The notes under the pieces are model-generated. The model had not been told where the DNA came from, did not search any database, and was given only the letters and a program-made list of their open reading frames with translations. The translations under genes and the position numbers were made by a program. From Rhizorhabdus wittichii RW1 (GTDB lineage: Bacteria > Pseudomonadota > Alphaproteobacteria > Sphingomonadales > Sphingomonadaceae), in contig CP000699.1 in NCBI GenBank assembly GCA_000016765.1, positions 1,302,001 through 1,366,000 on the forward strand: a stretch of 64,000 nucleotides of DNA, given 5' to 3'. Shown piece by piece: positions 1 to 9,071 of the stretch (the stretch's first letter is position 1; each line of letters begins with the position of its first letter).

Positions 1-1188
1 ATCTATGTGCTGAAGCCGCCGCTGATCCGCGGCATCGGCACCGGCGGCGGCTTCAAGATGATCCTGCAGGACCGCTCCGGCCAGGGGCTGGAGAAGCTCA
101 ACCAGGCCGCCTGGGCGATGATCGCCGAGGCGAACAAGGACCCGAGCCTGAAGATGGTCTACACCAACTTCGAATATGGCGTGCCGCGCCTCTACGCCGA
201 TGTCGACCGCGCCAAGGCCGACATGATGGGCGTGCCGCCGAGCCGGGTGTTCGAGGCGCTGCAGGTCTATCTGGGGTCGGCCTATGTCAACGACTTCAAC
301 CTGCTCGGCCGCACCTATCGCGTGACCGCGCAGGCCGACCTGCCGTTCCGCGACGACGCGAGCGACATCCAGCAGCTCAAGACCCGGTCCGACCGGGGCG
401 GGATGGTGCCGCTGGGCGCGGTCGCGACGGTCGAGGACCGCAACGGCGCCTATCGCGTCGTCCGCTACAACCTCTATCCGTCGATCGAGGTCGAGGGCGA
501 CGTCGCGCCGGGCCACAGCAGCGGCCAGGCGCTGGCGGCGATGGAGTCGCTGGCGAGCAAGCTGCCGGCGGGCGTCGGCACCGAATGGACCGAGGTCGCC
601 TATCAGCAGAAGCTGGCCGGCAGCGCCGCGATGATCGTCTTCGCCGCGGCGGTGTTGTTCGTCTTCCTGGTGCTGGCGGCGCAGTTCGAAAGCCTGATGC
701 TGCCGCTGGCGATCATCCTGATCGTGCCGATGACCCTGCTCGCGGCGATGACCGGCGTGAACCTGCGCGGGATGGACAACAACATCCTGACGCAGATCGG
801 CCTGGTCGTGCTGATCGGCCTCGCGGCCAAGAACGCGATCCTGATCGTCGAGTTCGCCAAGCAGGCCGAGGAGGAAGGGCTGTCGCCGGTCGAGGCGGCG
901 GTGCGCGCGGCGAAGGATCGGCTGCGGCCGATCCTGATGACCAGCTTCGCCTTCATCCTCGGCGTCGTGCCGCTGGTGATCGCGACCGGGCCGGGCGCCG
1001 AGCTGCGCCAGGCGCTCGGCACGGCGGTCTTCTCCGGCATGCTGGGCGTGACCTTCTTCGGGCTCGTCTTCACGCCGACCTTCTACGTCGCCACCCGCAG
1101 CCTCGCCGACCGCTTCGCGAAGCGGTTCGGCCGGGGCGCGAACGGCCGGGACGACGACGCCGCCGCCGCCGCCGTCCCCGCCGAATGA
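1..1188 (+). CDS. RND-family efflux pump inner-membrane permease, 5' truncated by window edge
   Basis: This is the C-terminal 395 residues of a HAE1-type (AcrB/MexB-like) RND permease, which exports hydrophobic compounds from periplasm and inner membrane using proton motive force. The reading frame is already open at base 1. Visible are part of the periplasmic porter/docking region (about residues 1-200 of the fragment), then a run of membrane helices beginning AAMIVFAAAVLFVFLVLAAQ, the loop with NNILTQIGLVVLIGLAAKNAIL, and the family segment RLRPILMTSFAFILGVVPL. The acidic/Ala-rich tail follows the last helix. The downstream gene encodes the outer-membrane channel and starts 11 bases after the stop, so the two form an operon, presumably with a membrane-fusion protein gene upstream of the window. 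Substrate cannot be read from sequence. Confidence 0.93.
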   Translation: MYVLKPPLIRGIGTGGGFKMILQDRSGQGLEKLNQAAWAMIAEANKDPSLKMVYTNFEYGVPRLYADVDRAKADMMGVPPSRVFEALQVYLGSAYVNDFNLLGRTYRVTAQADLPFRDDASDIQQLKTRSDRGGMVPLGAVATVEDRNGAYRVVRYNLYPSIEVEGDVAPGHSSGQALAAMESLASKLPAGVGTEWTEVAYQQKLAGSAAMIVFAAAVLFVFLVLAAQFESLMLPLAIILIVPMTLLAAMTGVNLRGMDNNILTQIGLVVLIGLAAKNAILIVEFAKQAEEEGLSPVEAAVRAAKDRLRPILMTSFAFILGVVPLVIATGPGAELRQALGTAVFSGMLGVTFFGLVFTPTFYVATRSLADRFAKRFGRGANGRDDDAAAAAVPAE

Positions 1189-1199
1189 GGGAGGAAAAC

Positions 1200-2621
1200 A
1201 TGCTGAGGAAACTCCTGCTCGCGGGTTCCGCGCTGCTGACCGTCGCCGCCGCCGGACCCGACTATGTCCGCCCGGCGGCCCCGGCCGGCGCCGAGGGTCC
1301 CTTCATCAAGGCCCCGGCCGCCCCCGTCACCCCGGCCGAGCCCGACCAGGCCTGGTGGCGGCTCTACCAGGACCCGGTGCTCGACCGGCTGATCGCCGAC
1401 GCCCTCGCGGCGAACACCGACCTGCGCATCGCCGTCGCCAATCTCGACAGGGCGCGCGCGCTGCTGCGCGAAAGCCGGGCGGGCCGCCTGCCGCGGACCG
1501 ACGTCTCCGCCGGGGCGAACTATGGCCGCCTGCCCGCGACCCAACGCCCGGCCGGCGCGGAGCGCGAGGACTGGTCGTTCGACGCCGGGCTGTCGGTCTC
1601 CTACGAGGTCGACCTGTTCGGCCGGGTCGGCCGCTCGATCGAGGCCGCGCGCGGCGACGCGCAGGCGGCCGAGGCGGCGCGCGACGCGGTGAAGGTGGCG
1701 ATCGCCGCCGAGACGGCGCGCGCCTATGCCGACGCCTCCTCGGCGGTCGAGCGGCTGGCGGTCGCAGAACGCACGCTCGGACTGCTCGACCAGGTCGTCG
1801 GCCTGACCGCCAAGCGTTTCGAGGCTGGCCGCACCTCGAAGCTCGACCTGTCGCGCGCCTCGGCGCTGCGCGAGCAGCAGCGGGCGACGCTCTCGCCGCT
1901 GCGCGCCCAGCGCGACGCGGCGCTGTTCCGGCTGGCGACGCTGACCGGCCGGACGCCGGTCGATCTGCCGCCCGAGGTGGGCGCCCGCGCGCTGACGCTG
2001 CGGCTCGACCGGCCGATCCCGGTCGGCGACGGGCGCGGCCTGCTGGCCCGGCGCCCCGACATCCGCGAGGCGGAGCGCAAGCTGGCGGCCGAAACCGCGC
2101 GGATCGGCGTCGCCACCGCCGATCTCTATCCGCGCATCGCGCTCGGCGGCTCGATCGGATCGACCGGCCCCTCGCTCGGCGACATGTTCGGCGGCGGTCC
2201 GCTGCGCTGGCTGCTCGGCCCGCTGCTGAGCTGGAACTTCCCCAACCAGGAGGCCGGCCGCGCGAAGATCGCCCAGGCCAAGGCGTCGACCCGCGCGGCG
2301 CTCGCCGGCTTCGACGGGACGGTGCTGCGCGCGCTGGAGGAGACCGAGACCGCGCTGTCGGCCTATGGCCATGAGCTGGAGCGCAGCGAGGCGCTGCGCG
2401 AAGCGGCGGCGCAGGCGCAGACCGCCGCCACGATCAGCCGCGCCCAGCTCCGCGAGGGGCGCGTCGACTTCCTGACCGTGCTCGACGCCGAGCGGACCTC
2501 GGCCAGCGCCGACGCCGACCTGGCCGAGTCCGACGCGCGCGTGACCAACGCCCAGGTCGACCTGTTCCGCGCGCTCGGCGGCGGCTGGCAGGCCGGGGAC
2601 GGCAAGATGGCGGCGCGCTGA
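1200..2621 (+). CDS. RND efflux outer-membrane channel (OprM/NodT family)
   Basis: A 473-residue TolC-like outer membrane factor that would form the exit duct of the upstream RND pump. The ATG at 1200 is preceded by a GAGGGAGGA ribosome-binding site. The N-terminus runs MLRKLLLAGSALLTVAAAGPDYVRP, then two OEP repeats rich in Ala/Arg coiled-coil helices (about 60-250 and 270-460), including LLARRPDIREAE and the segment ELSWNFPNQ-like WNFPNQEAGRAKIAQAKA. The GPDYVRP motif normally follows a lipobox Cys in this family, but here the Cys is absent (AAAGPDY), so the protein is likely processed by signal peptidase I or anchored without lipid. Family assignment is firm; the substrate is unknown. Confidence 0.92.
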   Translation: MLRKLLLAGSALLTVAAAGPDYVRPAAPAGAEGPFIKAPAAPVTPAEPDQAWWRLYQDPVLDRLIADALAANTDLRIAVANLDRARALLRESRAGRLPRTDVSAGANYGRLPATQRPAGAEREDWSFDAGLSVSYEVDLFGRVGRSIEAARGDAQAAEAARDAVKVAIAAETARAYADASSAVERLAVAERTLGLLDQVVGLTAKRFEAGRTSKLDLSRASALREQQRATLSPLRAQRDAALFRLATLTGRTPVDLPPEVGARALTLRLDRPIPVGDGRGLLARRPDIREAERKLAAETARIGVATADLYPRIALGGSIGSTGPSLGDMFGGGPLRWLLGPLLSWNFPNQEAGRAKIAQAKASTRAALAGFDGTVLRALEETETALSAYGHELERSEALREAAAQAQTAATISRAQLREGRVDFLTVLDAERTSASADADLAESDARVTNAQVDLFRALGGGWQAGDGKMAAR

Positions 2622-2629
2622 GCACTTCA

Positions 2630-2645
2630 TCCGCAATTTTGCGGA
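2630..2645 (+). terminator. Candidate hairpin after the efflux operon
   Basis: A perfect 7-bp inverted repeat (TCCGCAA / TTGCGGA) with a two-base centre lies 8 bases after the efflux channel stop. A run of five A follows a few bases later but no T-tract, so it is a weak intrinsic terminator or an mRNA-end structure. Confidence 0.3.
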
Positions 2646-2707
2646 GGGTGCAAAAAGCCGGGCCGATGATCTAACGTCGCGCCATCGAGAGGCTGGCGGG
2701 CGGCACC

Positions 2708-4525
2708 ATGCGCATAGCGACGATCACCAACTGGGCCTATGGCGTCACCCTGCTGCTGACCTTCGGGTCGGGCGCGGCCTTCATGGCGTCGGTCCAGGCC
2801 GACGGCGACGAACGGATCGCGGTCGAGCGCCGCTCCGACTATATCCGCATCGCCGACGACATCGAGCTGATCGTCGAGCGGATGACCGACCAGGCCCGGC
2901 TCTACGCCATGCGCGGCGAGGCCGAGCACAAGACCGCCTGGCTGCGCGACCGCGACGATGTCGGCGTGGTCGACCGCACCGTCGGCCGGCTCGACGCGCT
3001 CGGCATCCCCCGGCACGAATATGCCGAGCTGCTGACGGCGGACCGCGACCTCGACCGGATCGAGGCGATCGAGCGGCGCGCGATCGCCGCCGTCGACCAA
3101 GGCGACCGGGCGGAGGCGCAGCGGCTGCTCTACGGGCCCGACTATCTGGCGCTCGACGCCGGCGTCGACCGGTCGCTGGGCGCGTTCAAGCAGGCGCTGA
3201 AGGGGCGCGCCGAACGCGATCTCCAGCGCGCCCGCGAGCGCGCCGACCGATGGGACGACATCGCCCGGCTGCTGCTGGGGCTCACCGGCCTGCTGTTCCT
3301 GGCCGTGCTCTACTTCATCCTGTCGCGGCGCGTGGCGCGCCCGCTCGCGCATATGAGCGACGTCGTCGTCCGCATGGCCGACCGCGATTACGACGCCGAC
3401 CTGCCCGACGACCGCCGCCATGACGAGATCGGCGAGGTCACCCGCGCGCTGCGCCTGTTCCGGCGCAACAGCATCGAGCGCGAGCGGCTCGAGCAGGAGC
3501 GCGACGAGGACCGCCGGATCAAGGACCTGATCGCGCGGATGATGCACCGGATGCAGGGCTGCGACGTCGAAGCCGAGCTGGCCGACGTGGTGGTCTGCTA
3601 CGCGCCGCAGATCTTCCCCGACCTCGCCGGCCACATCTTCGTCTATGACCATGGGCGCGGCCGGCTGGCGACGATCGGCCGCTGGCAGGACCCGAAGCTG
3701 AGCATCGCCGATTTCGCTCCCTCCTTCTGCTGGGGCCTGCGTCGCGGCCATTCGCATCGCAGCAACGCGAAGGGAGAGGACATCTGCTGCCAGCATATCG
3801 GCGACATCGACGGACAGGACTGCCTGTGCGTGCCGCTGATGGCGCAGGGCGGCACGGTGGGGATGCTCTATTTCGAAGGACAGGACGGCGACGGCCGCTA
3901 TGCCGAGCGGGCGATCTACCTCGACCTCATGTCCGAGAATATCGGCCTCGCCCTCGCCAACATCCAGCTCCGGGCGACGCTCGGCGCGCTGGCGACGCGC
4001 GATCCGCTGACCGGCCTCTCCAACCGCCGCCATCTCGACGAGGTGTTCAACGCCGAACGCGCGCTGGCGGAGAGCCAGCACGCGCCGCTCGGCTGCCTGC
4101 TGGTCGACATCGACCATTTCAAGCGCTTCAACGACGAATTCGGCCATGATGCGGGCGACCTCGTCATGCAGCATGTCGCCCAGGTGCTGAAGGGCCATGC
4201 CCGCGAACGCGACCTCGCCTGCCGCTATGGCGGCGAGGAATTCGTCCTGCTGATGCCCACCCGCGACAGCGCCGCCGCCGCCGAGCGGGCCGAGGAGATC
4301 CGCCAGACGATCCGCAAGGTCTCGCTCGCCTATCGCGGGCGCCCGCTGCCGCCGGTGACGGTGTCGATCGGCGTCGCCGCCTATCCGACGGAGGCCGACG
4401 CCGCGAGCCTGATCAGCGTCGCCGACGGCGCGCTGCTCGCCGCCAAGGAGAACGGGCGCGACCGGGTGGTGATCGCCGGCCGCACCCCGCCGGGGCCGAA
4501 GCACCGGGTCCGGGCCGCCTCCTGA
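2708..4525 (+). CDS. Membrane diguanylate cyclase: periplasmic sensor, HAMP, GAF, GGDEF
   Basis: A 605-residue protein that should make cyclic di-GMP. The N-terminal membrane helix (about 8-28) and a second helix (about 187-212, LLLGLTGLLFLAVLYFIL) flank a helical periplasmic region. A HAMP domain follows (about 213-265), then a coiled linker, a GAF-like domain (about 275-425) with unusual Cys/His content (FCWGLRRGHSH, DICCQH, QDCLCVPL), and a GGDEF domain (about 430-595). The active site is GGEEF at 508-512 and the inhibitory I-site RERD sits at 499-502, five residues upstream, so product feedback control is likely. No EAL domain is present. The Cys-rich GAF could sense redox or a metal, which is inference. 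It stands alone between the efflux operon and the aminopeptidase. Confidence 0.93.
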   Translation: MRIATITNWAYGVTLLLTFGSGAAFMASVQADGDERIAVERRSDYIRIADDIELIVERMTDQARLYAMRGEAEHKTAWLRDRDDVGVVDRTVGRLDALGIPRHEYAELLTADRDLDRIEAIERRAIAAVDQGDRAEAQRLLYGPDYLALDAGVDRSLGAFKQALKGRAERDLQRARERADRWDDIARLLLGLTGLLFLAVLYFILSRRVARPLAHMSDVVVRMADRDYDADLPDDRRHDEIGEVTRALRLFRRNSIERERLEQERDEDRRIKDLIARMMHRMQGCDVEAELADVVVCYAPQIFPDLAGHIFVYDHGRGRLATIGRWQDPKLSIADFAPSFCWGLRRGHSHRSNAKGEDICCQHIGDIDGQDCLCVPLMAQGGTVGMLYFEGQDGDGRYAERAIYLDLMSENIGLALANIQLRATLGALATRDPLTGLSNRRHLDEVFNAERALAESQHAPLGCLLVDIDHFKRFNDEFGHDAGDLVMQHVAQVLKGHARERDLACRYGGEEFVLLMPTRDSAAAAERAEEIRQTIRKVSLAYRGRPLPPVTVSIGVAAYPTEADAASLISVADGALLAAKENGRDRVVIAGRTPPGPKHRVRAAS

Positions 4526-4600
4526 CCGTCCCCGCCGGCACGGCTTGCCAGGTGTATTAGTCGACTATATGACCCTCGCATTCCATCCGAAGGATGCTCC

Positions 4601-7228
4601 ATGAAGAAGCTGCTTGCCGCCGTCGCCCTGGCCGCACTTTCCGTTCCCCTCTCCGCCGCCGCGCCCACGGCCGAGCCGGTGCCGCTCGGCATCCTCTCCG
4701 ACGCCGCGACGCCGCTCGCCTATCGGCTCGACCTCACCATCGTGCCCGATCGCGAACGCTTCTCCGGCCATGCCGAGATCGACGCGACGCTCAAGGCCGA
4801 GACCCGGTCGCTCTTCCTCCACGGCCGTTCACTGAAGGTCGCGCGCGTCGTCGCCAGGGTCGGCGGCCGGACGGTCGCGGCGCGCTATGGCGAGGTCGAC
4901 GGATCGGGCGTCGCGCGGCTCGACTTCGCGAGCCCGCTGCCCGCCGGCAAGGTGACGCTGGTCTTCGACTATGACGCCGCGTTCGGCGACGGCGCCTCGG
5001 GCCTCTACCGGGTCAAGGTCGCCGACCAATGGTATGCCTGGACCCAATTCGAATCGATCGACGCGCGCGCCGCCTTCCCCGGCTTCGACCAGCCCGGCTA
5101 CAAGACGCCCTTCACCGTCTCGCTGACCACCAGGCCGGGCGAGGTCGCGATCGGCAACAGCCGCGAGGTCCGCACGACGAAGGCCGGCGACCTCGTCCGC
5201 CACGAATTCGAGGCGACGAAGCCGCTGCCCACCTATCTGGTCGCCTTCGCCGTCGGCCCGTTCGCCACCGCGACCGGTTCCGTCTCGCCGACCGCAGAGC
5301 GCAAGGAGCCGCTGCCGATCGGCATCGTCGGCACCCAGCCCTACAAGGACAAGCTCGGCTACGCGCTGGAGAACACCGGGCCGATCGTGACGCTGCTGGA
5401 GAAATATTTCGGCACCGCCTTCCCCTTCCCCAAGCTCGACCAGATCGGCTCCCCGGTGATGCCGGGCGCGATGGAGAATGCCGGCGCCGACATCTATGGC
5501 GACACCATCCTGCTGCTCGACCGCGGCGCCTCGACCGACCAGAAGAAGACCTTCGGCATGGTCGTCGCGCACGAGCTGTCGCACCAGTGGTTCGGCGATC
5601 TCGTCACCCCGGCCTGGTGGGACGACCTGTGGCTCAACGAGAGCTTCGCCAACTGGATGGGCTATCGCATCGGCAATGAATGGCGCCCCGACCTGAAGAT
5701 CGGCGCGGGCGCGATCGACGAGGCGTTCGGGGCGATGAACGTCGACGCGCTGAAGGCGGGCCGGCCGATCCACCAGCCGATCAAGACCAACGGCGAGATC
5801 GACAGCGCCTTCGACCAGGTCACCTATGGCAAGGGCGGCCAGGTGGTGGCGATGATCGCCGCCTATCTGGGCGACGAGAAATTCCGCGACGGCGTCCGCC
5901 TCCACCTCAACCGCTACGCCTATGGCAATGCGACGACCGATCAGTTCTTCGGATCGCTCGCCGACGCGTCGCACGATCCGCGCGTGCTCGAATCGCTGAG
6001 GAGCTTCGTCGACCAGCAGGGCGTTCCCGTGGTCCGCGTCGAGCGGACCGCCACCGGCCTGTCGGTCGCCCAGAAGCGCTATGCGCTGCTCGGCACCCAA
6101 TTGCCGCAGCAGAGCTGGATCATCCCGCTGTGCGTCCGGGTCGGCGAGAGCCGCGACTGCACCCTGCTCGACAAGCCGTCGGGTACCGTGCCGATCACCG
6201 CGAAGGGCGCGATCGTCCCCAATGCCGGCGGCACCGGCTATTATCGCTTCTCGCTGCCCGAGGCCGAGTGGAAGACTCTGATCGCCGAGGCGGCGAGCCT
6301 GCCGCCCGGCGAGGCGCTGGCGCTGACCGACAGCCTGTGGGCGGGCTTCCGCGCCGGCGAGGTGGCGCCCGCGCTGCTGCTCGACGCCGCGCGGGCGATG
6401 GCGGCCAACGACTATTCGGTGGCGGCGGTCGACGGCGGCCTGCGGCTGGCGGGCCTGCGCCAGCGGGGGATGATCGCGGGCGGCGCGATCGGCGGCTATC
6501 GCGCCTTCATGGCCGACATCTACCGGCCGAAGCTCGCCGCGATCGGCTTCGATCCGCGCACCGGCCTCTATGCCGACGACGACGGCGACCGGCAGAAGCT
6601 GCGCGCCGACCTCGTCTCCCTCGTCGCGGGCGAGGCCGGGGACAAGGCGCTGATCGCGACGCTCGCCACTGCCGCGAAGGCGTGGCTCGGCGGCGACAAG
6701 GCAGCGCTCGACCAGGCCTTCTTCGGCGCCGGGCTGGGCGCCTATCTGGCGGACGGCGGCGACGCCGCGGTCGCGGCGCTGTTCGAGAAGGCGGTGACGA
6801 GCGACGACACGCTGTTCCGCGACAGCGCGATCGGCGCGCTCGCGAGCACCGACAGCGCCTCGGCGGGCCGCTGGCTGCTCGACCATCTCGGCGACAAGCG
6901 GCTGCGCAGCGGCGACCGCACCGCGCTGATCCAGTATCTGGCGCTCGAGCCCGCGACCCGCGACATGGCCTATCAGTGGATGATCGGCCATTATGCCGAG
7001 CTGGTGAAGAACGCCGGCATCTTCGTCGCGTCGCAGCTCCCCTCGGTTCCGGTCCGCTATTGCTCGGCCGAGAAGGCGGCGGCGGTCGAAGCGGCGCTGC
7101 GGCCCGAGATCGTCCGCTACCAGCGCGGCGCGCTGGCGCTCGACCGCACCGTCGAGCAGATCAACAGCTGCGGCGTGCTGGAAGCGAAGCGCGGCGGCGA
7201 GATAGCGGCGATGTTCGCAGGCAAGTGA
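4601..7228 (+). CDS. M1-family metallo-aminopeptidase, exported
   Basis: An 875-residue zinc aminopeptidase of the M1 (gluzincin, PepN/ERAP-like) family that trims N-terminal residues from peptides. A Sec signal peptide (MKKLLAAVALAALSVPLSAAA) indicates periplasmic or extracellular action, unlike cytoplasmic PepN. Domains in order: beta-saddle N-terminal domain (about 30-230), thermolysin-like catalytic domain (about 235-480) with the substrate-binding GAMEN at 289-293, zinc motif HELSH at 324-328 and third zinc ligand Glu347 exactly 18 residues later, then the ERAP1-like helical C-terminal domain (about 530-860). All catalytic residues are present. It has no obvious operon partner; a REP-like doublet follows it. 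Confidence 0.93.
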   Translation: MKKLLAAVALAALSVPLSAAAPTAEPVPLGILSDAATPLAYRLDLTIVPDRERFSGHAEIDATLKAETRSLFLHGRSLKVARVVARVGGRTVAARYGEVDGSGVARLDFASPLPAGKVTLVFDYDAAFGDGASGLYRVKVADQWYAWTQFESIDARAAFPGFDQPGYKTPFTVSLTTRPGEVAIGNSREVRTTKAGDLVRHEFEATKPLPTYLVAFAVGPFATATGSVSPTAERKEPLPIGIVGTQPYKDKLGYALENTGPIVTLLEKYFGTAFPFPKLDQIGSPVMPGAMENAGADIYGDTILLLDRGASTDQKKTFGMVVAHELSHQWFGDLVTPAWWDDLWLNESFANWMGYRIGNEWRPDLKIGAGAIDEAFGAMNVDALKAGRPIHQPIKTNGEIDSAFDQVTYGKGGQVVAMIAAYLGDEKFRDGVRLHLNRYAYGNATTDQFFGSLADASHDPRVLESLRSFVDQQGVPVVRVERTATGLSVAQKRYALLGTQLPQQSWIIPLCVRVGESRDCTLLDKPSGTVPITAKGAIVPNAGGTGYYRFSLPEAEWKTLIAEAASLPPGEALALTDSLWAGFRAGEVAPALLLDAARAMAANDYSVAAVDGGLRLAGLRQRGMIAGGAIGGYRAFMADIYRPKLAAIGFDPRTGLYADDDGDRQKLRADLVSLVAGEAGDKALIATLATAAKAWLGGDKAALDQAFFGAGLGAYLADGGDAAVAALFEKAVTSDDTLFRDSAIGALASTDSASAGRWLLDHLGDKRLRSGDRTALIQYLALEPATRDMAYQWMIGHYAELVKNAGIFVASQLPSVPVRYCSAEKAAAVEAALRPEIVRYQRGALALDRTVEQINSCGVLEAKRGGEIAAMFAGK

Positions 7229-7242
7229 CGCCTCACGCCCTG

Positions 7243-7337
7243 CCGTCATTCCCGCGAAAGCGGGAATCCATGGACGGCGGCCCGCAGGAGATCGAGTGTT
7301 CCGTAACCGTGGATTCCCGCTTTCGCGGGAATGACGG
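7243..7337. repeat. REP-like doublet, AT-arm family (copy 1)
   Basis: Two inverted arms about 27 bases long bracket a 40-base centre. Each arm is itself a hairpin: ATTCCCGC, GAAA (or its complement TTTC), GCGGGAAT. The whole element is therefore a palindrome of palindromes. It lies between the convergent 3' ends of the aminopeptidase gene and purU. Related doublets occur at 12580-12672 (reverse orientation) and 63249-63342, and a single arm at 38170-38197. Confidence 0.9.
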
Positions 7338-7375
7338 AAAAATGGGCAAATAGACAGGTCGAAACTGGAAATAGC

Positions 7376-8230
7376 CTAGCTGAACACCACCGTCGTCGCG
7401 CCGTTCATCAGGACGCGGTCCTCAAGGACCGCGCGGACCGCGCTGGCGAGGACGCGGCGCTCGATGTCGCGGCCCTTGCGGACGAGGTCGTCGGGCGTGT
7501 CGCGATGGCTGACCCGTTCGGTGTCCTGTTCGATGATCGGCCCCTCGTCGAGGTCGGCCGTCACGAAATGGGCGGTCGCGCCGATCAGCTTGACCCCGCG
7601 CGCATGCGCCTGGTGATAGGGCTTGGCGCCCTTGAAGCCGGGCAGGAAGCTGTGGTGGATGTTGATGCAGCGCCCGGCCAGGAAGGCGGCAAGGTCGTCC
7701 GACAATATCTGCATGTAGCGCGCGAGCACGACCAACTCGGCGCCGGTCTCCTCGACGATCGCCTTGATGCTCGCCTCCTGCGCGGCCTTGCTGTCGCGGC
7801 CGACCGGCAGGAAATGGAAGGGGATGTCGCCGAAGTCGAGATGCGCATAGGTTTCGCGCGGATGGTTCGAGGCGATGCCGACCGGCTCCATCGCCAGCTC
7901 GCCGATCTTCCAGCGGTAGAGCAGGTCGGCGAGGCAATGGTCGAACTTGCTGGCGAGCAGCAGCACCTTCTTGCGCTCGGCCGAGGCGCGAAAGCGATGG
8001 TCGAGGCCGTGATCGGCGGCGACCGGCGCGAAGCCCGCCGCGAGCTGCCCGATCGTGGCGCCGCCGACCAGCGCGAATTCGACCCGCATGAAGAAGCGGC
8101 CGGTCAGCAGGTCGTCGAACTGCTGCGCCTCCAGGATGTTGGCGCCGTGCCGCGCCAGCGAGGTCGACACGGCGGCGACGATCCCCGGATGATCGACGCA
8201 GGACAGGGTGAGGATATGGGTCTCGGCCAC
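7376..8230 (-). CDS. purU: Formyltetrahydrofolate deformylase
   Basis: A 284-residue PurU, hydrolysing 10-formyl-tetrahydrofolate to formate and tetrahydrofolate; the formate feeds PurT-type purine synthesis and the reaction balances one-carbon pools. The N-terminal ACT domain (about 1-80, [24 protein letters not shown]) is the regulatory part. The formyltransferase-fold domain (about 88-284) contains [11 protein letters not shown], with Asn190 and His192 as the catalytic pair, and [11 protein letters not shown] carrying the catalytic Asp. Length and motifs are standard. It stands alone, convergent with the upstream aminopeptidase gene and 61 bases upstream of the REC-HPt gene's 3' end. Confidence 0.96.
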   Translation of the reverse strand: MAETHILTLSCVDHPGIVAAVSTSLARHGANILEAQQFDDLLTGRFFMRVEFALVGGATIGQLAAGFAPVAADHGLDHRFRASAERKKVLLLASKFDHCLADLLYRWKIGELAMEPVGIASNHPRETYAHLDFGDIPFHFLPVGRDSKAAQEASIKAIVEETGAELVVLARYMQILSDDLAAFLAGRCINIHHSFLPGFKGAKPYHQAHARGVKLIGATAHFVTADLDEGPIIEQDTERVSHRDTPDDLVRKGRDIERRVLASAVRAVLEDRVLMNGATTVVFS

Positions 8231-8291
8231 GACAGCTCCCTTGCGCGGCCAGTGCGCCGCGCCAGCCGCTTGGCCGCCGCCGCCCGGTCGG

Positions 8292-8948
8292 TCAAGCCCC
8301 TGCCGGCGGCGCGATCGCCTCGATCGTCAGCGCCCGGACGGTGGGCCATGCCGCCCGGTCGTCCTGCAACGACAGCCAGGCGGCGCTGAGCGTCGGGAAG
8401 CCCAGCGTGCCGGCCAGTCCCCCCATGCGATGGCCGATCGGCCGCGCATCCGCGCCGCCGTCGATCTGGGCGACCGCCTCGGCCAGGTTGGCGTGCAGCC
8501 GGCCGATCATCGAAGCGGCGCCGTCCGGCCCCAGCAAAGCGGCGAGCTGGCCGCCTTCCGCCGCCGTTTGGAACGGCGTTTCGTCGCCGAGCCAGCGGCG
8601 CGCGGCCGCGACCAGCGTGCGCCCCTCGAACGGCTTGGCGATCCAGCCGTCGAAACCGCGATCGGTGAAATAGCGTTCGCCTTCGGCCGGATGGAGGCTG
8701 GTGAAGGCCAGGATCGGGCAGTCCACCTTCCGCCCCCGGAGCGCCGCGACGACCTCCCGGCCGTCGTCCCCGCCGAGCTGGATGTCCATCAGGACCAGGT
8801 CGTAGCGCCGCGCGGCGAGCCGGCCGAGCGCCCCGGCGCGGTCGGCCGCATGATCGACGGCGGCCGACAATGGCCGCAGCAGCGCCGTCACGATCGCATG
8901 ATAGGCCGGCTCGTCGTCGACCAGGAGAAGCCCGTAATTTTCCCGCAT
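8292..8948 (-). CDS. Response regulator receiver fused to a histidine phosphotransfer (HPt) domain
   Basis: A 218-residue two-domain signalling protein. The receiver (about 5-122) has the acidic pair Asp11/Asp12, phosphoacceptor Asp55 in [10 protein letters not shown], and the Lys in IAKPF (Lys105). The C-terminal domain (about 130-215) has an HPt-like signature [13 protein letters not shown] with candidate phospho-His173. There is no output domain, so it looks like a phosphorelay shuttle or phosphate sink. I chose the ATG at 8948 because the sequence just upstream is strongly AT-rich and holds a TATAAT box; in-frame ATGs at 8986 and 8999 would place promoter-like DNA inside the gene. It is divergent from the LuxR-type regulator and hybrid kinase genes, its likely partners. 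Confidence 0.85.
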   Translation of the reverse strand: MRENYGLLLVDDEPAYHAIVTALLRPLSAAVDHAADRAGALGRLAARRYDLVLMDIQLGGDDGREVVAALRGRKVDCPILAFTSLHPAEGERYFTDRGFDGWIAKPFEGRTLVAAARRWLGDETPFQTAAEGGQLAALLGPDGAASMIGRLHANLAEAVAQIDGGADARPIGHRMGGLAGTLGFPTLSAAWLSLQDDRAAWPTVRALTIEAIAPPAGA

Positions 8949-8966
8949 ACTCGCCAAGCCCAAAAA

Positions 8967-8972
8967 ATTATA
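8967..8972 (-). promoter_or_regulatory. Candidate -10 box for the REC-HPt gene
   Basis: An exact TATAAT on the minus strand lies within an AT-rich island (8961-8980) in otherwise GC-rich DNA, 18 bases upstream of the chosen start codon. No convincing -35 box is visible at 16-18 bp spacing. Confidence 0.4.
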
Positions 8973-9071
8973 ATAACCAACGATCATCCTGCGTTCCATC
9001 GGCCTTTCGGGCGGGCCGGAGAGCCAGGGGAAGCGGGGCCGTTCCGGCCGGCTGCATGTCGGGGAGGAGGC

